A DNA stretch of 64,000 nucleotides from Calamus simplicifolius (GCA_900491605.1 UESW01004997.1:62001-126000), one strand, 5' to 3'. Shown: positions 34,772 through 48,920, numbered from the stretch's first letter. Translations and numbers: made by a program. The notes: generated by a model not told the origin, from the sequence alone.

Positions 34772-37464
34772 ATGGGTCTTTGCCATGGAAAACCAATTCA
34801 AAACCCTGAAATCCAAGAAGAGATCCCTGCAGTCCCCAAGATCGAGGAGCCCCCACCGCGGAATCCGGGGACCCCCAAGAAGCCCAAGTTCTCCTTCTAC
34901 CTCCCCAGCCCTGTGCCCAGCTCTTACAAGAGCTCGCCGGCCAATTCGAGCATCAACTCGACCCCGCTGCGGTTGTTCAAGCGGCCGTTCCCTCCCCCAT
35001 CGCCAGCGAAGCACATCAAGGCTCTGCTTGCACGACGGCATGGATCGGTGAAGCCGAACGAGGCCTCCATCCCGGAGGGCAGCGAGGTCGAATTGGGCCT
35101 GGATAAGAGCTTCGGCTTCTCAAAGCAGTTGTTCGCAAAATATGAGCTCGGAGAAGAGGTCGGGCGCGGCCATTTTGGGTATACTTGCTCTGCCAAGGCT
35201 AAGAAGGGAGAACTCAAGGGCGAGGAGGTGGCTGTCAAGGTTATTCCAAAGGCCAAGGTTAGTTATCTGTGATACCTTTGCATTTGAGTGTGCCTGTCCA
35301 TGGAGTTGTTTTTCTCGTTTTGCTTCCAAAGATTCAGATTGCATGCTGAATATATATGCCTTAGAGAGACCACACGACCTGTACTGGGAATGTTAGATTT
35401 GCTTTCTATGTTTTCTTGTAGACCTAGATCTGTGTTAAATATGAGTGGTTTGTTGAACAGTTGCCAGTTTGTATGGTTTACAAATAGAAACAGTCCCATG
35501 ACATATTTGATTAAGATTAGTTACTCATTAATATATTTTTATATTTAGTAATAGCCTTCTTAAATGCATTTCTAAGCTATCTTCTTTCTTTTCTTGTTAT
35601 TGTTTTTTTTTCCCAATTATTTTGTTGTAATTAGAATTATGATGTTTTCTGAGCTTGACTTCTTCTTCTTCTTCTTTTTTCCCCCTCTCTTTGATAATAC
35701 CTGGTTCTCTGACAGTTGTATACAGTTGAGTTATTTGGGTGTACATATTCCCTACAATTAGTAAACAATACAATTCATGGATCTGTATTTTGTTTATGTC
35801 TTTCTATAATGTCCATATATGGTTTCTCTGGGGATTCATCTAATAATTCCTGCATAGGTGGAACAACATACAATGAGCCAGAGGTTATAATTAAAAGCTG
35901 GCACTTTTGAATGCTGTTTGTTGTTTAGCAATGGCATTATTTCCCACATACACTATCCAGCCTGTTCATTGGTTTCTCGTCAGTTATTAGGAAGTCAGCT
36001 ATTCCGCTGTGCTTCAGAGGATTTTGTGAGATATATGGTTTCTTCATAAAAAGGTTAAAATGCATAATTTTTTTACTGGAACTTAACTCATTAGAAAAGG
36101 GCATTACTAATACGTAATTATCCACTAGAAGAAAGTGGGAATGTGCGTTTTAGTTTATGTTTCCTGTTCAAATTGCATGTATTATTGATGGCATATTTAA
36201 ACTACTTATTTTGGTTGCCACCCAACTAAAAGATTGGAGCATTTGCTCAACTTAATGTTCACAGTGATTGATTTAAATATAGTATTGAAAATATTAACCT
36301 CTATCATGGATCGTGAAAGTGTTCTTCTTAGAATTGATTATGAATTATAGAAAAATCTTTGGAAAAAAGGTTCATAGAAATACATGTTTCCCTCAATCTT
36401 CTCTCGAGCTGTCATATGTTGTTACCAGACATTCAAGTTTTTTAGTGAATGAGCTATGTTGACTTGCATGTTGAAAGAGGCAATCACACAAGGTCATGCC
36501 ATTTTTAAGTGAATGTAGATTGTCATACAAATAGATATATCCCACAATATGCTTCTCATCAGAGAAGTACATTTGCAGATGACGACAGCAATTGCTATTG
36601 AAGATGTAAGAAGAGAAGTGAGAATACTGAGCTCTCTCACAGGCCACAAGAATCTAGTGCAGTTCTTTGATGCTTATGAGGATGAGGACAATGTGTATAT
36701 TATAATGGAGTAAGTTTTAATTGAATTTTTGCAACTTGGTTAAGTAAATTTGAATTGCATTATTACATTTTTCATGTAATTTTATTTGCAAGTTCATCCA
36801 TTTCATTTTGGAAGCATAGAAAGCCTACATAAAAATGGTACAGGCATACTTTGCGGTCACCTGTTTTCTTGTAAATCCACTCGGATGTTTATTCTTCTGG
36901 ATGTTCATTCATTATGAAAGCTGTGTGGAAAAGCATTCACTGGTACAAGTCAAAAGGTTTCTCTAAATCCTGAAGTTCGCAGATGGATGAATATGGTTGT
37001 CAATATGCTCTGTTATTTCATAATTTTTATTGGTAATTTTGCTGTTTTCTGCAGTTTATTTGATGTTTGAACTACCTGTTCATTACAAATTATTCCATGC
37101 TTACTAGCAAATAGTGTACCTTGGAAGTGGTAGTTTATCTTGTAAAGTGGCAATATCCTAGATGTCATGATTGGATAATCTTCAGACTGTTTAATTGACA
37201 CTCTCCACTGTCAAAGAAATTACAAGGAAGTTGCAGCCAAGGTTTTAAATTATGTCGGACAGGGCTGGTTTGATTTTTTTTTTGGAATGGGATGCACCAC
37301 TGTTCAGACACTTGGGACGAGGCATATCACAAGATGTGCCAATTGAGATGCTGGAACATTAGTGAGATGGTTTTGTCCGGATACTTAGGATAGCAACCCG
37401 TCCTGAAATTCCATAGGATGTCTCACCAGGATTTGAAACTACAATCGCAGTTATAAATTGTTCT

Positions 37465-37501
<37 letters not shown>

Positions 37502-40500
37502 TAGACTTGGCTACATTCGAATGTAGCTAAGTGTCGGATCGCATCACCTTCCCCATCTTTAGATCTACACGGATTTCAAAGCTATCCCACTTTTTTTTAT
37601 ACTTTTTTTATCTTTGGGATTTGTGAACTATGTGGATCCAAGGGTGGAGAGCTGACTGGATTAAGACTTGGTTATATTCGAATGTAGCCAAGTCTACCTC
37701 TCTCTCTTTCTCTCTCTCTCTCTTTATATATATATATATATATATATAACAAAATTAGGCTCTCAATTATGGTCCCATGGGAACCAAATTCGTTTGTCTT
37801 ACCTTTGTAATTTAAAGTATTAGATGGTTGAAACCCATTATGGAGATGAATCCAGCCAACGGTGGAGCAGGGTGAAGGCATATAAAATCTAGCTTGGCTC
37901 CTCTTCAAACCCTTGACTCTTACCATTTTTTTTGGGTAACTATTGCAGCTATTAGAAACTTTCTAGTTCCTTCGGTTTCTATCCTTATCAATAACAAGTT
38001 ATTATTTGGATTTGGTAAGCTACAAATAATGTCAATGTGTTCCTCAAAGAGCAGAAGTTTATTATTTTGAACAAATGAACATAAACAAGCTCAGTTTATG
38101 TTTTTCCCTCAATGTGCCACATAATTTTCCATGCTCCTAGGGTTTTCTTTTAGCAATCTTGCGTATCAGTGTTGTTTCTCACAACTAGCTACCATTTCTA
38201 ACCCTCTTATCTCAAGAATGGTGCATCCTCTCCAAATTTGATTTTGTCTATCCCTCCTGTCCTCAGTTGCATCCCACCAATCTAATGATGGATGATTAAA
38301 TGACATCAAACATATATCTAATGATGTCTGATTAGAGAAACCGATCTGAATGAATTTACTTGATAGTAGTAGATGGAAACCAAAAAGTCAAACTTTCTTC
38401 CCCATCACTCCATCACTAACACATGACTTTTTCTCTTCGTCCTCCAAATCACAATAGCAAATTGATGCTTCTTTTGCTTGGATACCATCTATTTTCATAT
38501 TTTGCATGGAAAAATGTAGAGGATCAATCTTCAAGGTGTATTTTAATTTTAATTCCTTTTTGGCTTCAATCTTCTCTCTCTCTCTCTTTCTTTCTCTTCT
38601 TCTCTCAGCTTTTATATTGTTGGTTCATTTCCTTTAAATATTATATAAGATTATTTGTTAATTGCTATTATTATTCTTTAATGATTGCAAGATCAGGGAA
38701 CCATGTATTTCCATTACAAATGACAAGTTCTATGACACCTTTTATACATATAAGCTAAATTTATCATAATAATTTTCTTGAATAAAACAAAGCCTAGACC
38801 ATTGCATTTATATTTTCTACAAAAAAATCATAATTGTTAATCTTTTCTCTGGGTGCCCAACCTCCCCTTATATAGTAGCTGGCGGTATGCTCTTTTGGAG
38901 CTTATATTAATGTTTTTGTTCATTTCAGGTTGTGCAAAGGTGGCGAATTGTTAGACAAGATACTCTCAAGGTATCATATATCTTTTATATTTTCATGTAG
39001 TTGGCAAAATTGCTACTTATTCTTTGTTCCCTAAATGTTATGAGCAATTATTATCTTATTTCTTTTGTAGGGGTGGGAAATATTCAGAAGAAGATGCCAA
39101 GGTTGTCATGGTTCAGATACTGAGTGTTGTATCATTTTGTCATCTTCAAGGTGTTGTTCACCGAGATCTCAAGCCTGAGGTAGTTGCTCGATCAAACTGA
39201 AAATGTTAAGATTGTTTTTTCCCAAAGAAAGTATTGTTTTACGATATGGAACCCACGTCCTTTAAATCTCCATCTTAACTTAAAATCTCTGTAATCCTTG
39301 TTCCCATTTTGTGGTTTTTCAGAATTTTCTTTTTATTTCAAAGGATGAAAAATCTACCTTGAAGGCCATTGATTTTGGCTTGTCAGATTTTGTGAAGCCA
39401 GGTTGGTGCAATGAGATGTCTTGCCGATCTTATCTTTCTCCTTTCATTCTTATCTTATTGAAGTTTGATTTGAAATACAATTTGATACCATTGTTGGAAA
39501 TGGACAGATGAAAGGTTGAATGATATTGTAGGAAGTGCATATTATGTTGCTCCTGAAGTTCTTCACAGATCTTATGGAACTGAGGCAGACATGTGGAGTA
39601 TTGGTGTCATTGCATATATTTTGCTCTGTGGAAGCCGCCCTTTCTGGGCAAGGACAGAGTCAGGTATATTCCGTGCTGTTTTGAAGGCAGAGCCAAGCTT
39701 TGAGGAAGCTCCATGGCCTTCTTTGTCTGCTGAGGCTAAAGACTTTGTCAAGAGGCTGCTGAATAAGGATTATCGTAAGAGAATGACTGCTTCACAGGCT
39801 CTTTGTAAGCTCCAATTCACTTTGGTACTATCAAATTTGTCATGCAAAATTGTTAGTAACCAGAAACTTGATTACTTTGAAACAGGCCATCCTTGGATTC
39901 GAGATTCTCAAGACATCAAAATTCCTTTGGATATTATAATTTATAAGCTTGTAAGAGCTTATATATGTTCTTCATCTTTAAGGAAATCGGCTTTGAGGGT
40001 ATGCTTATTCTTCTTTAATAGAAATTAATATTTTTATAAGATAATTAATTTCTTGTAAAATCAAGTCCTTAAAACTGTTTTATACATTACTCTTGAACTT
40101 TTCGGTGATAGTGGTGTGAACCCGTACCATATGAATGCAGAAATTTGAGGGTTTTTTTTGGGATTCTTATATGTGATATGGATATTACATCAATCTTTTT
40201 TTTTTTGATGTGGAATATGTATAAGGGTTGAATTGAAAATCTAGTTAACACAAGTGACTGAAAAAAATATTTGGCTGATATGTTTATTGATACATCAGCA
40301 GATATGTAAGGATTTATTGGTTTATATTGGCTAACTCAGATAATAGTGGCTGAGAAATTCTATATGTCATATCGAGGGGTCCTTGATATTGATATGAGCA
40401 GAGATATCAGCTGAGATCTCAAGCAACATGAAACCCTTGGTTATAGGAAGCTCATACATGGGGAGTCAATGTTGCTTTGTCACCTCAATCATGCTCATTT

Positions 40501-43500
40501 TAGTGGACCTCTTTTGTTTCTTTGGTCACCAATAATTGATATCAGAGCTCTAACAGAAGGTTTCATATTATATAATGTAATTTTTTTTAATTCTGTTCTA
40601 ATTAATGTTTTATATTCCTATCACAAAATATGATGCCTGATTAAGTGATTATACAATAAAATAGTAATAAAGCCTTAATCTCAAACTAGTTGGGGTTGGC
40701 GATACGAATACTTTTTCTCCATTCAGCTTGGCTTGGTTGTGATTATACTGAAGATATTTTTCTGATCAGTAAATCTCAGGAGTTCCTTTTATCTGTCTAA
40801 GATTGCCATTTCCTAGGATTGAACATGTTTGCTCTTTTTCTGTGCTTGTAAGGAGTGTGATATTAGAGATGATTGATGAGTAAGGATTGAACATGGAGGA
40901 GATGCAGCCTTAGAAGTAATAAGAAATATTTCAGATACAATTTCTGGAAGACCATGGAATTTAAAGAAGAGAACATTAAGTAGTGGCATGCAAAGAAAAA
41001 GATAAGAACCAAAGCAGGAGTAAATTGTTTACTAGTTGGTCGGTTGGTCGGTTAATATTTTTCAATGAAATCTAGTTGCAGTTTGACTGGTAAAAAGAAA
41101 GTCTGGATTGATGCTGAAGTTGCTACTTCAATGTAATTTCTGAAGTCAGGGAAGTACAGGACTTCAATGAAGATGGTCAGTTGGAAGTTGTAATAATGGC
41201 CAAGTGAGTAAAAATAATTAATGATGCATCTGATGAAAACCTTAGAGTTGCAAATGGAGTCACAAGAATCCGAGAAGGTGGATGGTAAACTAGCACTGTC
41301 AAATCCTAGCTTCACATTCTAGATTCTGAAAGTTGATTTCTTTATCCTGTTGACAGTGGGAGAGGATTTTCAGTAAAGAACTTTTTGTATGGAAATGTTA
41401 ACCAGCAATTATAACTCTGAAGTCAACAATGCCAGTCCATACTGAATCCAGGTTTAAACTTACTTTTCCATTCCACTTGACTCTAATGTTGTCCTATCAA
41501 TTTCCTACTGAAATTCCCTTTTCACATGTAACAAGAATCATCATTTTTATATGTTTCACTGTTGAACTTGTCAAACAAACAATTGTAGGTAGGCCAGGCT
41601 AGAACAAGTTCAGACCAGATCTACTATTGGTAGCAAAGTGTAGATTTTGCAAGACGAAGCAAACCCACCTACTAAATGACTGAGTTCATCCTGCTGCTAA
41701 AAAGTTTGTTCTGCCGATGTTGGGTGGGTGAAGTTGAATGGGGTGGCAAACCAATTATAACCACAAAACAAGTTACAAGTTTTTATCATCTTGCAATGCC
41801 GAAGAATCTTCACTGTGGTTAAAAGGACATAAATTTTCCTTCCTGTGAATGATGGGCCAATAAGGGCTTCTGATTACTTCCACTATTTTTTGAATATGTA
41901 AGCCATCATCATCAATTTAGAATTTTTTTTTTTCCCTTTTGAAACCCTAATTCAACATTTTCAAAGGGTTATTGTGGTAATCACAGTTCGACACGTATGG
42001 GAGAAACCTTGCATAATGTTGTCCTTCCCTTTCTCTTACAGGGTAGGGGTGGGAAAAGAGAAGCACAATGTGACTGTTTTCTTCTTGACAAATTCATCAC
42101 ATTGAAATATTGGGAGAAAACATTTTTTTCTCCTTTAGTCCAGGAAAATGCTAATTTTATATTGCTACTAACTTATTGTTTTTTTTTTCCAAAAAAATGA
42201 TGTCAAATGCATAGGGTAAGTGTCAAGTAAGGAACATAGGGAATGACTTACAGAATAGTTTTGCCCTTCTGGCATGGAAAATAGGTTTGTTTAATGTTCT
42301 GAAATTGGATTTAAATTTTTGATGGAATGTCTGGAAGTGAAATGCACAGACTAAAGTGTCGTCCATGCCAGTTTGCATGGATTGGTATGCATGATGCTAG
42401 TGCTCTATTGGCATGTGGAAACGTTGCATGCCCATACATGCCAGTGCATGCCAATCACTGACATGGCATGCATGGAATGTACCATGCTAGTGATAGGTCT
42501 GCACAACAAAAGCACACTTCACACCAAACCTGAGTGACATATTAAAACCTGGAAATTGGTTGAGAATTATTTGGTGAATTTGTTAGATAATGAGAAAATG
42601 CACAGATATTGAGATGTCTGTCTTTAGGAATATGAACTGGTATCGATAAGAAGTATGGTTATGCGGTGATGACATAATGCTTGAAGGTAGATAATTGTAA
42701 TATTAGAAAAAGAAAGTACTATTTTGGGATCGAAGAGAAACAACACCATAAGGAGTAAATAAAATAATAGGAGAGATGAGGTCAATTAATTTGGAAGATG
42801 AGATCGGTTTAAAATGAGTTTATGCTGAAATTAATAAAATAATATATGAACTTACAAGGGTATTGATAGGAGATTTGAATTTTAGGAGTTTGACGTGGAT
42901 GCTAAAGGCACTTAGGGTCCTTTTCTTTGATTTGATGGTGAATATGCCAAATCAATTGACCAAGTCATGGGAATTCATTCTGCAAACCTTCAATTTCCTG
43001 CAACAACTTGCTAGCTTTCATGCCCTATTAACATCATGCTAATATGCCTGCATATAAAGCAGTTTCATGTTCCTTACTTTCTCCCTGCTTTGTGGTTGCG
43101 ACTTTCAGCAATGTGGCATGATTCTGGTCTAAACCATCTAGTCACTTCTCCCAACTACTTGCTGGTGCATTTACCTTAGTATTTTCTTGTTAAAAACGTT
43201 GCATATTAAGAAATTGCATTCTAGATGCAAATCAAGCTTTTCGCTGTCTTTTGTTTTAAGTGGGCAAGAGATCACACACGTGCCCTGCAATCCCTTTTGT
43301 TTTGGGTTGTGCTTGCCACCAAATGTGAAGTAAAGCCCACTCCCTTGATCTGGATATTGAGATAAAAGCAATGCTGTAAATCTTAGATTTATCATTTATT
43401 GCTTGGCAACAAGCTTATTCCTAAATAATCAATATCATGGTGGAAATTAAAATTTTTATCTGTTAAATATTACATATGAAAGTGGAAGGTGCCAACTAGT

Positions 43501-46500
43501 GCAAAAGTCATGAGGGATTTGGTACCAATGACTGGGTTGAGTCCCTCCACTATTTCAGCTGGCTTTCTTCCCATCGTAGTTCTCAAAAAGGAAAAAAAAA
43601 AATTCATATGAGTGATCTTATGTTTGGACAAATAAAGATTTATTATTACATTATCTTGAAACTGATTTGATTAATGTTCAATTCAAATGACATCATAAAG
43701 ACTAAGCTTTTTTTTTCCTGTTTTCGTTCATTGTAATATCTCAGCAAGAACCTATATTACGTTATTTGTTAATCCATCAATGTATCCAAATAACCAGGGA
43801 TAGGATTAAAAAATACACTCTTCAAATATTAGAATATGCATTTTAACTTTGCTTATGATAGATGAACATTGGGACTCCTTTGATTAAATTTCATTTTATT
43901 AGATTAAAAAAAATAGTGCATATGTTGAGGATTAAAATTTATGTAAAGGATTCATGTAATGCCATGTTCAAATAAAATGTTACTTGTGAAGTTTAAAAAC
44001 TCACCCCCCCCCCCCACCCACCCCCCCCCCCCCCCCCCCCCCCGCCTCTCCCCGCTGCTTCTCCATGTTGCCTAAGTGACCTCATTGAGTTATTTCCTAT
44101 GCTTGACCTAGAGTCCAATTTTTACTGGCTTTCATTTACATATCATTTGCTGTTCAAAGACTTGAAAAACCTTAAAATCTTATTGGCTTGGGTAAAGTCC
44201 TTTTATCTCTCTCCCCTCTCCAAATTATGGTGAACTGTATTGCGAAATTTGCAATTTGCTTCTAGCAGAGCAATTTAGTTTACTCTGAACCTTCAATCTA
44301 AACCAAGAAACCAGCAATAGCTATTATTTGTCAAATGCTATTGTCTTGTACGTGCTTTTCCTTTTACCATATGCCAAATGCTTTGTTATTAAATATCTTC
44401 GGGCCCTTTACAATATTATTTTTTTAGGAAAAGAATCCGTTTTGTTATATTCGTGCAAAACTGTGTTGTATGTCAAGCATTTTGATTTTTTCTAAGCATT
44501 CCTTTTCAAATCCTCGCACTACCATACAAATTATTATTATTCATATGAAATTTCTCATATCATCCCATGAATTTCGATCCTAATATAAAACTTGGCTATA
44601 TTTCATGTCCTATGCTTAAAGGAGTTCTACATCATGTTTATCTATTGGCAAGGTAGGAACAAGATAGATGATATGGGTGCAAGCGGGATGGTTCCAAGAT
44701 ATACTGATTTTGATCCAATTCAAGCCCAAAATGTTGACTTGTTGGTTTGGTTTGAACACCATAACCAGACCTGATTTGCTAACCTATTTGCATCAGAATC
44801 CTGTCAAATGGCCCTGACCAGAAATGTTTTGAGCTGATCTTATTCAACCTCTCTATAAGCTCAAAACGTGGGTTCCAGCTAAAAATACAGAGCAGGTTTA
44901 ACTTTTCATGGATCATAAGGCATAATGCCCAGTTTGTTGCGTGGGGAGTAGTAGCCCAAAAACTGCAAATATTAACTGGACATAAAGTGGAACCGTAAGA
45001 TGAATGAGTTGGCTTTAGATTGGCATTCTAGACCTGATAGCAAGATGGATTACTTTTCTGCTCTGCTTGACTGTGCTGTGCCTAGCCCTAATCTATCATA
45101 CCCCAGGAGGGAAAAGATCATCACTCAGCACTCGTTCCTTAGAGGATATCAAAGTTATCTGGGAATCTATATTTTTTTGGATAAATGTTATCGAGACAAC
45201 ACCTGGATGAAAAAATAATTTGCCTATATTCTTTTATATATTGAAAAGTAACTATTGGTATTTATTACCAATATTCTTTGCATAATAGCCTTTTGGATAA
45301 ATTGCTAAGATATATTCATCTTTTCGATAATATCCTTTATACTACCAGGCCTTCTTGGGATTGAAACTCAATTTTCTATTACTAAATTATATTTTCAATC
45401 ATACTTTCGATATATACATTAATTATATATACATTTTATGTTTTAAATAAGAACAAATTTTCATAGTTATTATTTACTAATAAAATAATAGTATTATATT
45501 TTTTATAAAGCATTAATTATATCATAAACATATTTTTATTTTAATTATAAAATCTTTTACAAATTCTACATTCTTACCCATTAGATGAAATGTTATATCA
45601 ATTTTTTCTCTAAAGGCTATTGTTTTATCAGAATTATCGTCTAAAGATAAATTTTTTATTTGCCTTTTCTTTCCAAAATGCATCAAAAGTAAAAAAGCAA
45701 GCAAATGTTTCATCTGTGATGATCGAAGGAGGGGAAGAAAAGAAAGAATAGAGAGGTAATAATTGAAGGAAGAATCATGATCATGCAGAGATATTTGAGG
45801 GAAAGAAATAAAAATATATTTTACCTAATCGGTAGGAAACCAACTTAGCTATCCCATTGATGGGTAAGCTTTTGACCCAATTTGATAGGTAAATAATAAA
45901 TTGGGAATATAAATTCTTCATTTGACTTTTTTGATCGAAGAAAAAGAATATGGGCAAGTAGGTAAATGGAAAAATACATTTTTCCTGTGAAATTTTGAGC
46001 CTCATTAGAATTTAAAAAGAGAATGAAGGCGAGGGGGAGATACCTAGAGATTCACTTCTCTCCTTTAATGGTTAAGTAATTTGTTAATAATGATGTGGTT
46101 CAGTTATAAATTCCTTTATATGTATCAAAGCACATTAATGTCATATGCATTCAATGTTGAACAGATTTTCTCAGAATTATTGTTTGTGTGTTTGTAGATT
46201 ATATTCTTCTGTCAGTAAATAATCCAAAAAAAGATAAAATTACATTTTTTTAGGATTTTTTTTTTTTTTGGTGTTTAACCGTGAGACCATCATGCTTAAA
46301 AGATATATTCCTATTTTAAGCATGTGTACATCCCAAAACCAAACTTTATGTTTCAGATGGTAAAATAGTGGTACAATGTGTGAATAATTCTACATTCTTT
46401 CAGTAGGGATGAATATTGAACACAGTGACATTGCAGTTCTCCAGTAATATGGATGCTTCTTTATGGTTTGTTTACTTAATAACTTTTAAAAAATATTTAT

Positions 46501-47978
46501 GTTTCAAGAAGTTCACGGTTTTCTACCATTTGCTTAAAAAATAGAGTTGAGTTTATATTGGATCTTTAGCACGAAGATGCGCTGCAACACATTGATAGGA
46601 CATGTTACACTTGAAGTTTGATACCCAAAATAATGCTATGTGTGTGCAAGAGTTGTAAAACTTTTCCAAAAGGGTCCTTATCATTTTGAAATTAAATCAT
46701 TCGATACTTGGTTGCACAACATTTCCACAAAATAAAACAGATTTAATTTTATTATAAATCTTAGAGAATAATGCCAATAACCTAATTTATATTTCTATTG
46801 GTGAAGAATTTTGTGTGTTACCTTGTGTTTGTCAAAACGTCATCAATATTATCAACCTTCTGAACCTGATGATCGTGGAAGGTTAACAGCCAGTTGTAAG
46901 AAGAAATATAAACGGTAGTTTGAATTCTATTCTGTGATAGGCTGATAAGGAATCACAAAGACAAACCCATACAGGCTTCCTGCTTATGGTTTTACTTGTC
47001 AACCTGTCAAACTATGAATGATTTAAAGTTGAATGGCACTTCAGTAACGTTTTTCTTGTTTCAGTTTAGTTCTTTTTTTCCTTTGCGCATCACACCTTAC
47101 CATTATGGGAAGGACAAGTAGAGAAAAGGCTATAAAAAAGCAACTGATATTTTGGATGATTCATTTATGGCAGGCCCTTGCAAGGACTTTGACAACAACT
47201 CAGCTTGCTCATCTGCAAGAACAATTTGCACTTCTAGGACCAAATAAGTGTGGTTATATCTCCTTACAAAACTTCAAGACGGTCAGTTATTTCCTTTGTA
47301 TGAATTTTCCCTTTGCTCCATGGAGTTGCTAACTGTAGTTTGCAAGTTCAGGCATTGTTAAAAAACTCAACTGAAGCAATGAAGGACTCGAGAATTCTTG
47401 ACTTTGTTAACATGGTATGCCTCATTATAGAACTTGTTGCACTCTCAGATTCAATTCCTCTGCAAGACATGTATATGAACTTTGCTTTTGCTTTGTATAA
47501 TAAACACAGGTGAGTTCTCTTCAGTACAGAAAGTTAGATTTTGAGGAATTTGCTGCTGCAGCCATAAGCGTGTATCAGATGGAAGGCCTTGATAATTGGG
47601 AGCAACATGTTCGTCGTGCATACGAACTCTTTGAGAAGGATGGAAACAGGCCTATCATGATCGAGGAACTTGCATCGGTATGATTCGGATAAGAAAAAAA
47701 ATTCTCCTATCAGTCACTCAAGCTCTTCAGGGGCAATGATGACCTCCTTTTTTCTAATGTTTCATTTATTTATTTTTCTTCAAATCAACCTTATGTTTTT
47801 TTTTCTTTTCTTGTCTTTTTTTTTTGTTTGTTTCCACCAGGAACTTGGGCTTAGTACTTCAGTCCCTGTCCATGTTGTTCTGCAAGACTGGGTGAGACAT
47901 TCTGATGGAAAACTGAGTTTCTTGGGATTTGTCAAACTTCTACATGGGGTTTCTTCTCGCTCGATTCCAAAAGCCTAG
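34772..47978 (+). CDS. CRK: CDPK-related protein kinase (CRK), 11 coding exons
   Basis: Exons: 34772-35257, 36579-36709, 38929-38970, 39071-39179, 39323-39401, 39508-39804, 39886-39998, 47174-47281, 47352-47414, 47510-47677, 47841-47978. All junctions are GT-AG and the joined frame is 1734 bases (577 residues), the usual CRK length. MGLCHGKP at the start offers Gly2 for N-myristoylation and Cys4 for palmitoylation, suggesting membrane attachment. A Pro/Ser-rich N-terminal region precedes the kinase domain: GRGHFG (131-136), Lys156, HRDLKPEN (from 250), DFG (273) and APE (297), ending near HPWI (383). All catalytic residues are present, so it should be an active Ser/Thr kinase. The C-terminal part (about 400-577) has degenerate EF hands (for example PNKCGYISLQNF and HSDGKLSF) that lack full calcium ligands, as known for CRKs. 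The start is the first ATG giving the myristoylation motif. I cannot assign which CRK paralogue it is. Confidence 0.93.
37470..37500. repeat. (AT)n microsatellite
   Basis: A run of AT dinucleotides directly left of the inverted-repeat element in intron 2. Confidence 0.9.
37501..37697. mobile_element. 197-bp inverted-repeat element in kinase intron 2
   Basis: The terminal 22 bp GTAGACTTGGCTACATTCGA+AT (37501-37522) and 37676-37697 are perfect inverted repeats. Each end is itself nearly palindromic around TTCGAA (CTTGGCTACATTCGAATGTA...). An (AT)n run lies to the left and a CT/TA microsatellite to the right. No target duplication can be read because of the flanking simple repeats. It is a MITE or foldback element. 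Confidence 0.7.
37698..37749. repeat. Compound (CT)n(TA)n microsatellite
   Basis: CTCTCTCT-rich run followed by TATATATA, directly right of the inverted-repeat element. Confidence 0.9.
40668..40760 (-). mobile_element. RTE-like 3' end fragment in intron 7
   Basis: In plus orientation, AATAGTAATAAAGCCTTAAT then CTAGTTGGGGTTGGCGATAC and TTTCTCCATTCAGCTTGG follows the same order as the 3' end of RTE copy C (AAGCCTTTTTCC, ACTACATAGGATTGGCTACA, TTTCTCCACTCTGCTC). It has a different, AATA-type tail. It is likely a related LINE subfamily on the minus strand, heavily truncated. No target duplication is seen. Confidence 0.5.
42345..42495. repeat. Dense GCATGC/CATGCC palindromic words in intron 7
   Basis: CATGCCAGTTTGCATGGATT, GGTATGCATGATGC, GTTGCATGCCCATACATGCC, AGTGCATGCC and ATGGCATGCATGG follow one another within 150 bp. 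Several GCATGC hexamers and their near-inverted arrangement could form hairpins. Confidence 0.5.
44003..44043. repeat. Long C-tract
   Basis: Forty-one bases of C with only two interruptions (A). The opposite strand is a G-run able to form G-quadruplexes. Run length may be unreliable in the assembly. Confidence 0.9.
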
Positions 47979-48920
47979 CATACTCTGATCCTACATCAAG
48001 CAAGATAGTTTAAAGCAACATTCAACAGCTGAATCATGAGGCAGGGAAAGTGGATCAAGCCATTCTATGCATGCTCCTAATCGGGGCTATAGAGGGTGGA
48101 TCTAACTGAATCATCAAGTGACGTGCATTCGAAGCTCTCTCTTATTGAGGTATCTTTTATTTTTGTTTTGCCATATTGATGATGGTTCGTGTACTCCAGC
48201 TGTTTAGAGGGAATGTACAGGTGAGGATGGTAAGGGTAGAAGGTTGAATGGAATTGAGGCCTGTATGTGTAGTGGGTATTTAGTCACGACCTGAAATTTG
48301 AACTTGATTGAGTTCAAGTGTGACCAATATAATGATAAAAACATTATTTAAATTCAAATCAAAGTCCATTTGATCTAACAATATAGAACTTCAATTAATA
48401 TATTATAATCCAAAACATTGAAGAAACCATTTGATCTAACAATATAGAAGACTGCTAATCTCGACTTTAGGCCTCCAGATGACCCCGCCCCATGCTATGT
48501 ATGTTCAGCAGGATAAAGTTAAACCGGGTTGCAGTGCAATTGGTGAGGGAAGCATGGAACCATCATGTAAGACATACTGGTCAACAAAATCTCCTTATAA
48601 AGGGGACATCTCACATTAAATTTATCATTTCATCACTCCATTTTTTTCAGGCAGGCAGGCAGGCAGGCACAGGATGGTCAAATTATCCACCACCATCCAG
48701 GTTTTAAGCAAGTTTCCCATGCGAAAGAACAATACGTTTGCTTGCTTGTTAAATTGGCGACCCCTTTCCTTTCTCAATCAGGTGAAACCGTTCTAAATCT
48801 TTCCCGTTCGTTAAGGAGCAGAAAGAGGGCACTCAAACTGCCTTTCTAAGCTACCCCATCCTGTTAAATTCCCGTCCTTCGAACCCAACGCAAGCCACCT
48901 GCTATCCATCTCATTTGGCC
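47979..48920 (+). other. 3' flank of the kinase gene and spacer
   Basis: The first 200-300 bases should be the kinase 3' untranslated region. No perfect AATAAA signal is obvious near it. A (GGCA)n run lies at 48649-48669. The words CATTTGATCTAACAATATAG recur at about 48368 and 48427. No other gene is visible before 48921. Confidence 0.4.

Larger units (their letters stand above)
39999..47173 (+). other. Kinase intron 7 (7175 bp)
   Basis: It is bounded by ...TTGAG|GGTATGC (39998/39999) and TATGGCAG|GCCCTT (47173/47174), with the frame kept (RALARTL). It is by far the longest intron of the gene. It holds a truncated RTE-like 3' end (40668-40760), a GCATGC-rich stretch (42345-42495), a C-tract (44003-44043) and AT-rich DNA (45230-45560). 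None of the open frames inside looks like a real gene. Confidence 0.85.

Noticed and set aside
34674..35051. Alternative frames over kinase exon 1
   Set aside because: The 34772 frame continues through all spliced exons with full kinase motifs; the others are shadows.
41052..41315. Gene inside kinase intron 7
   Set aside because: This and the other intron frames are short, AT-rich, and lack domains or splice support.
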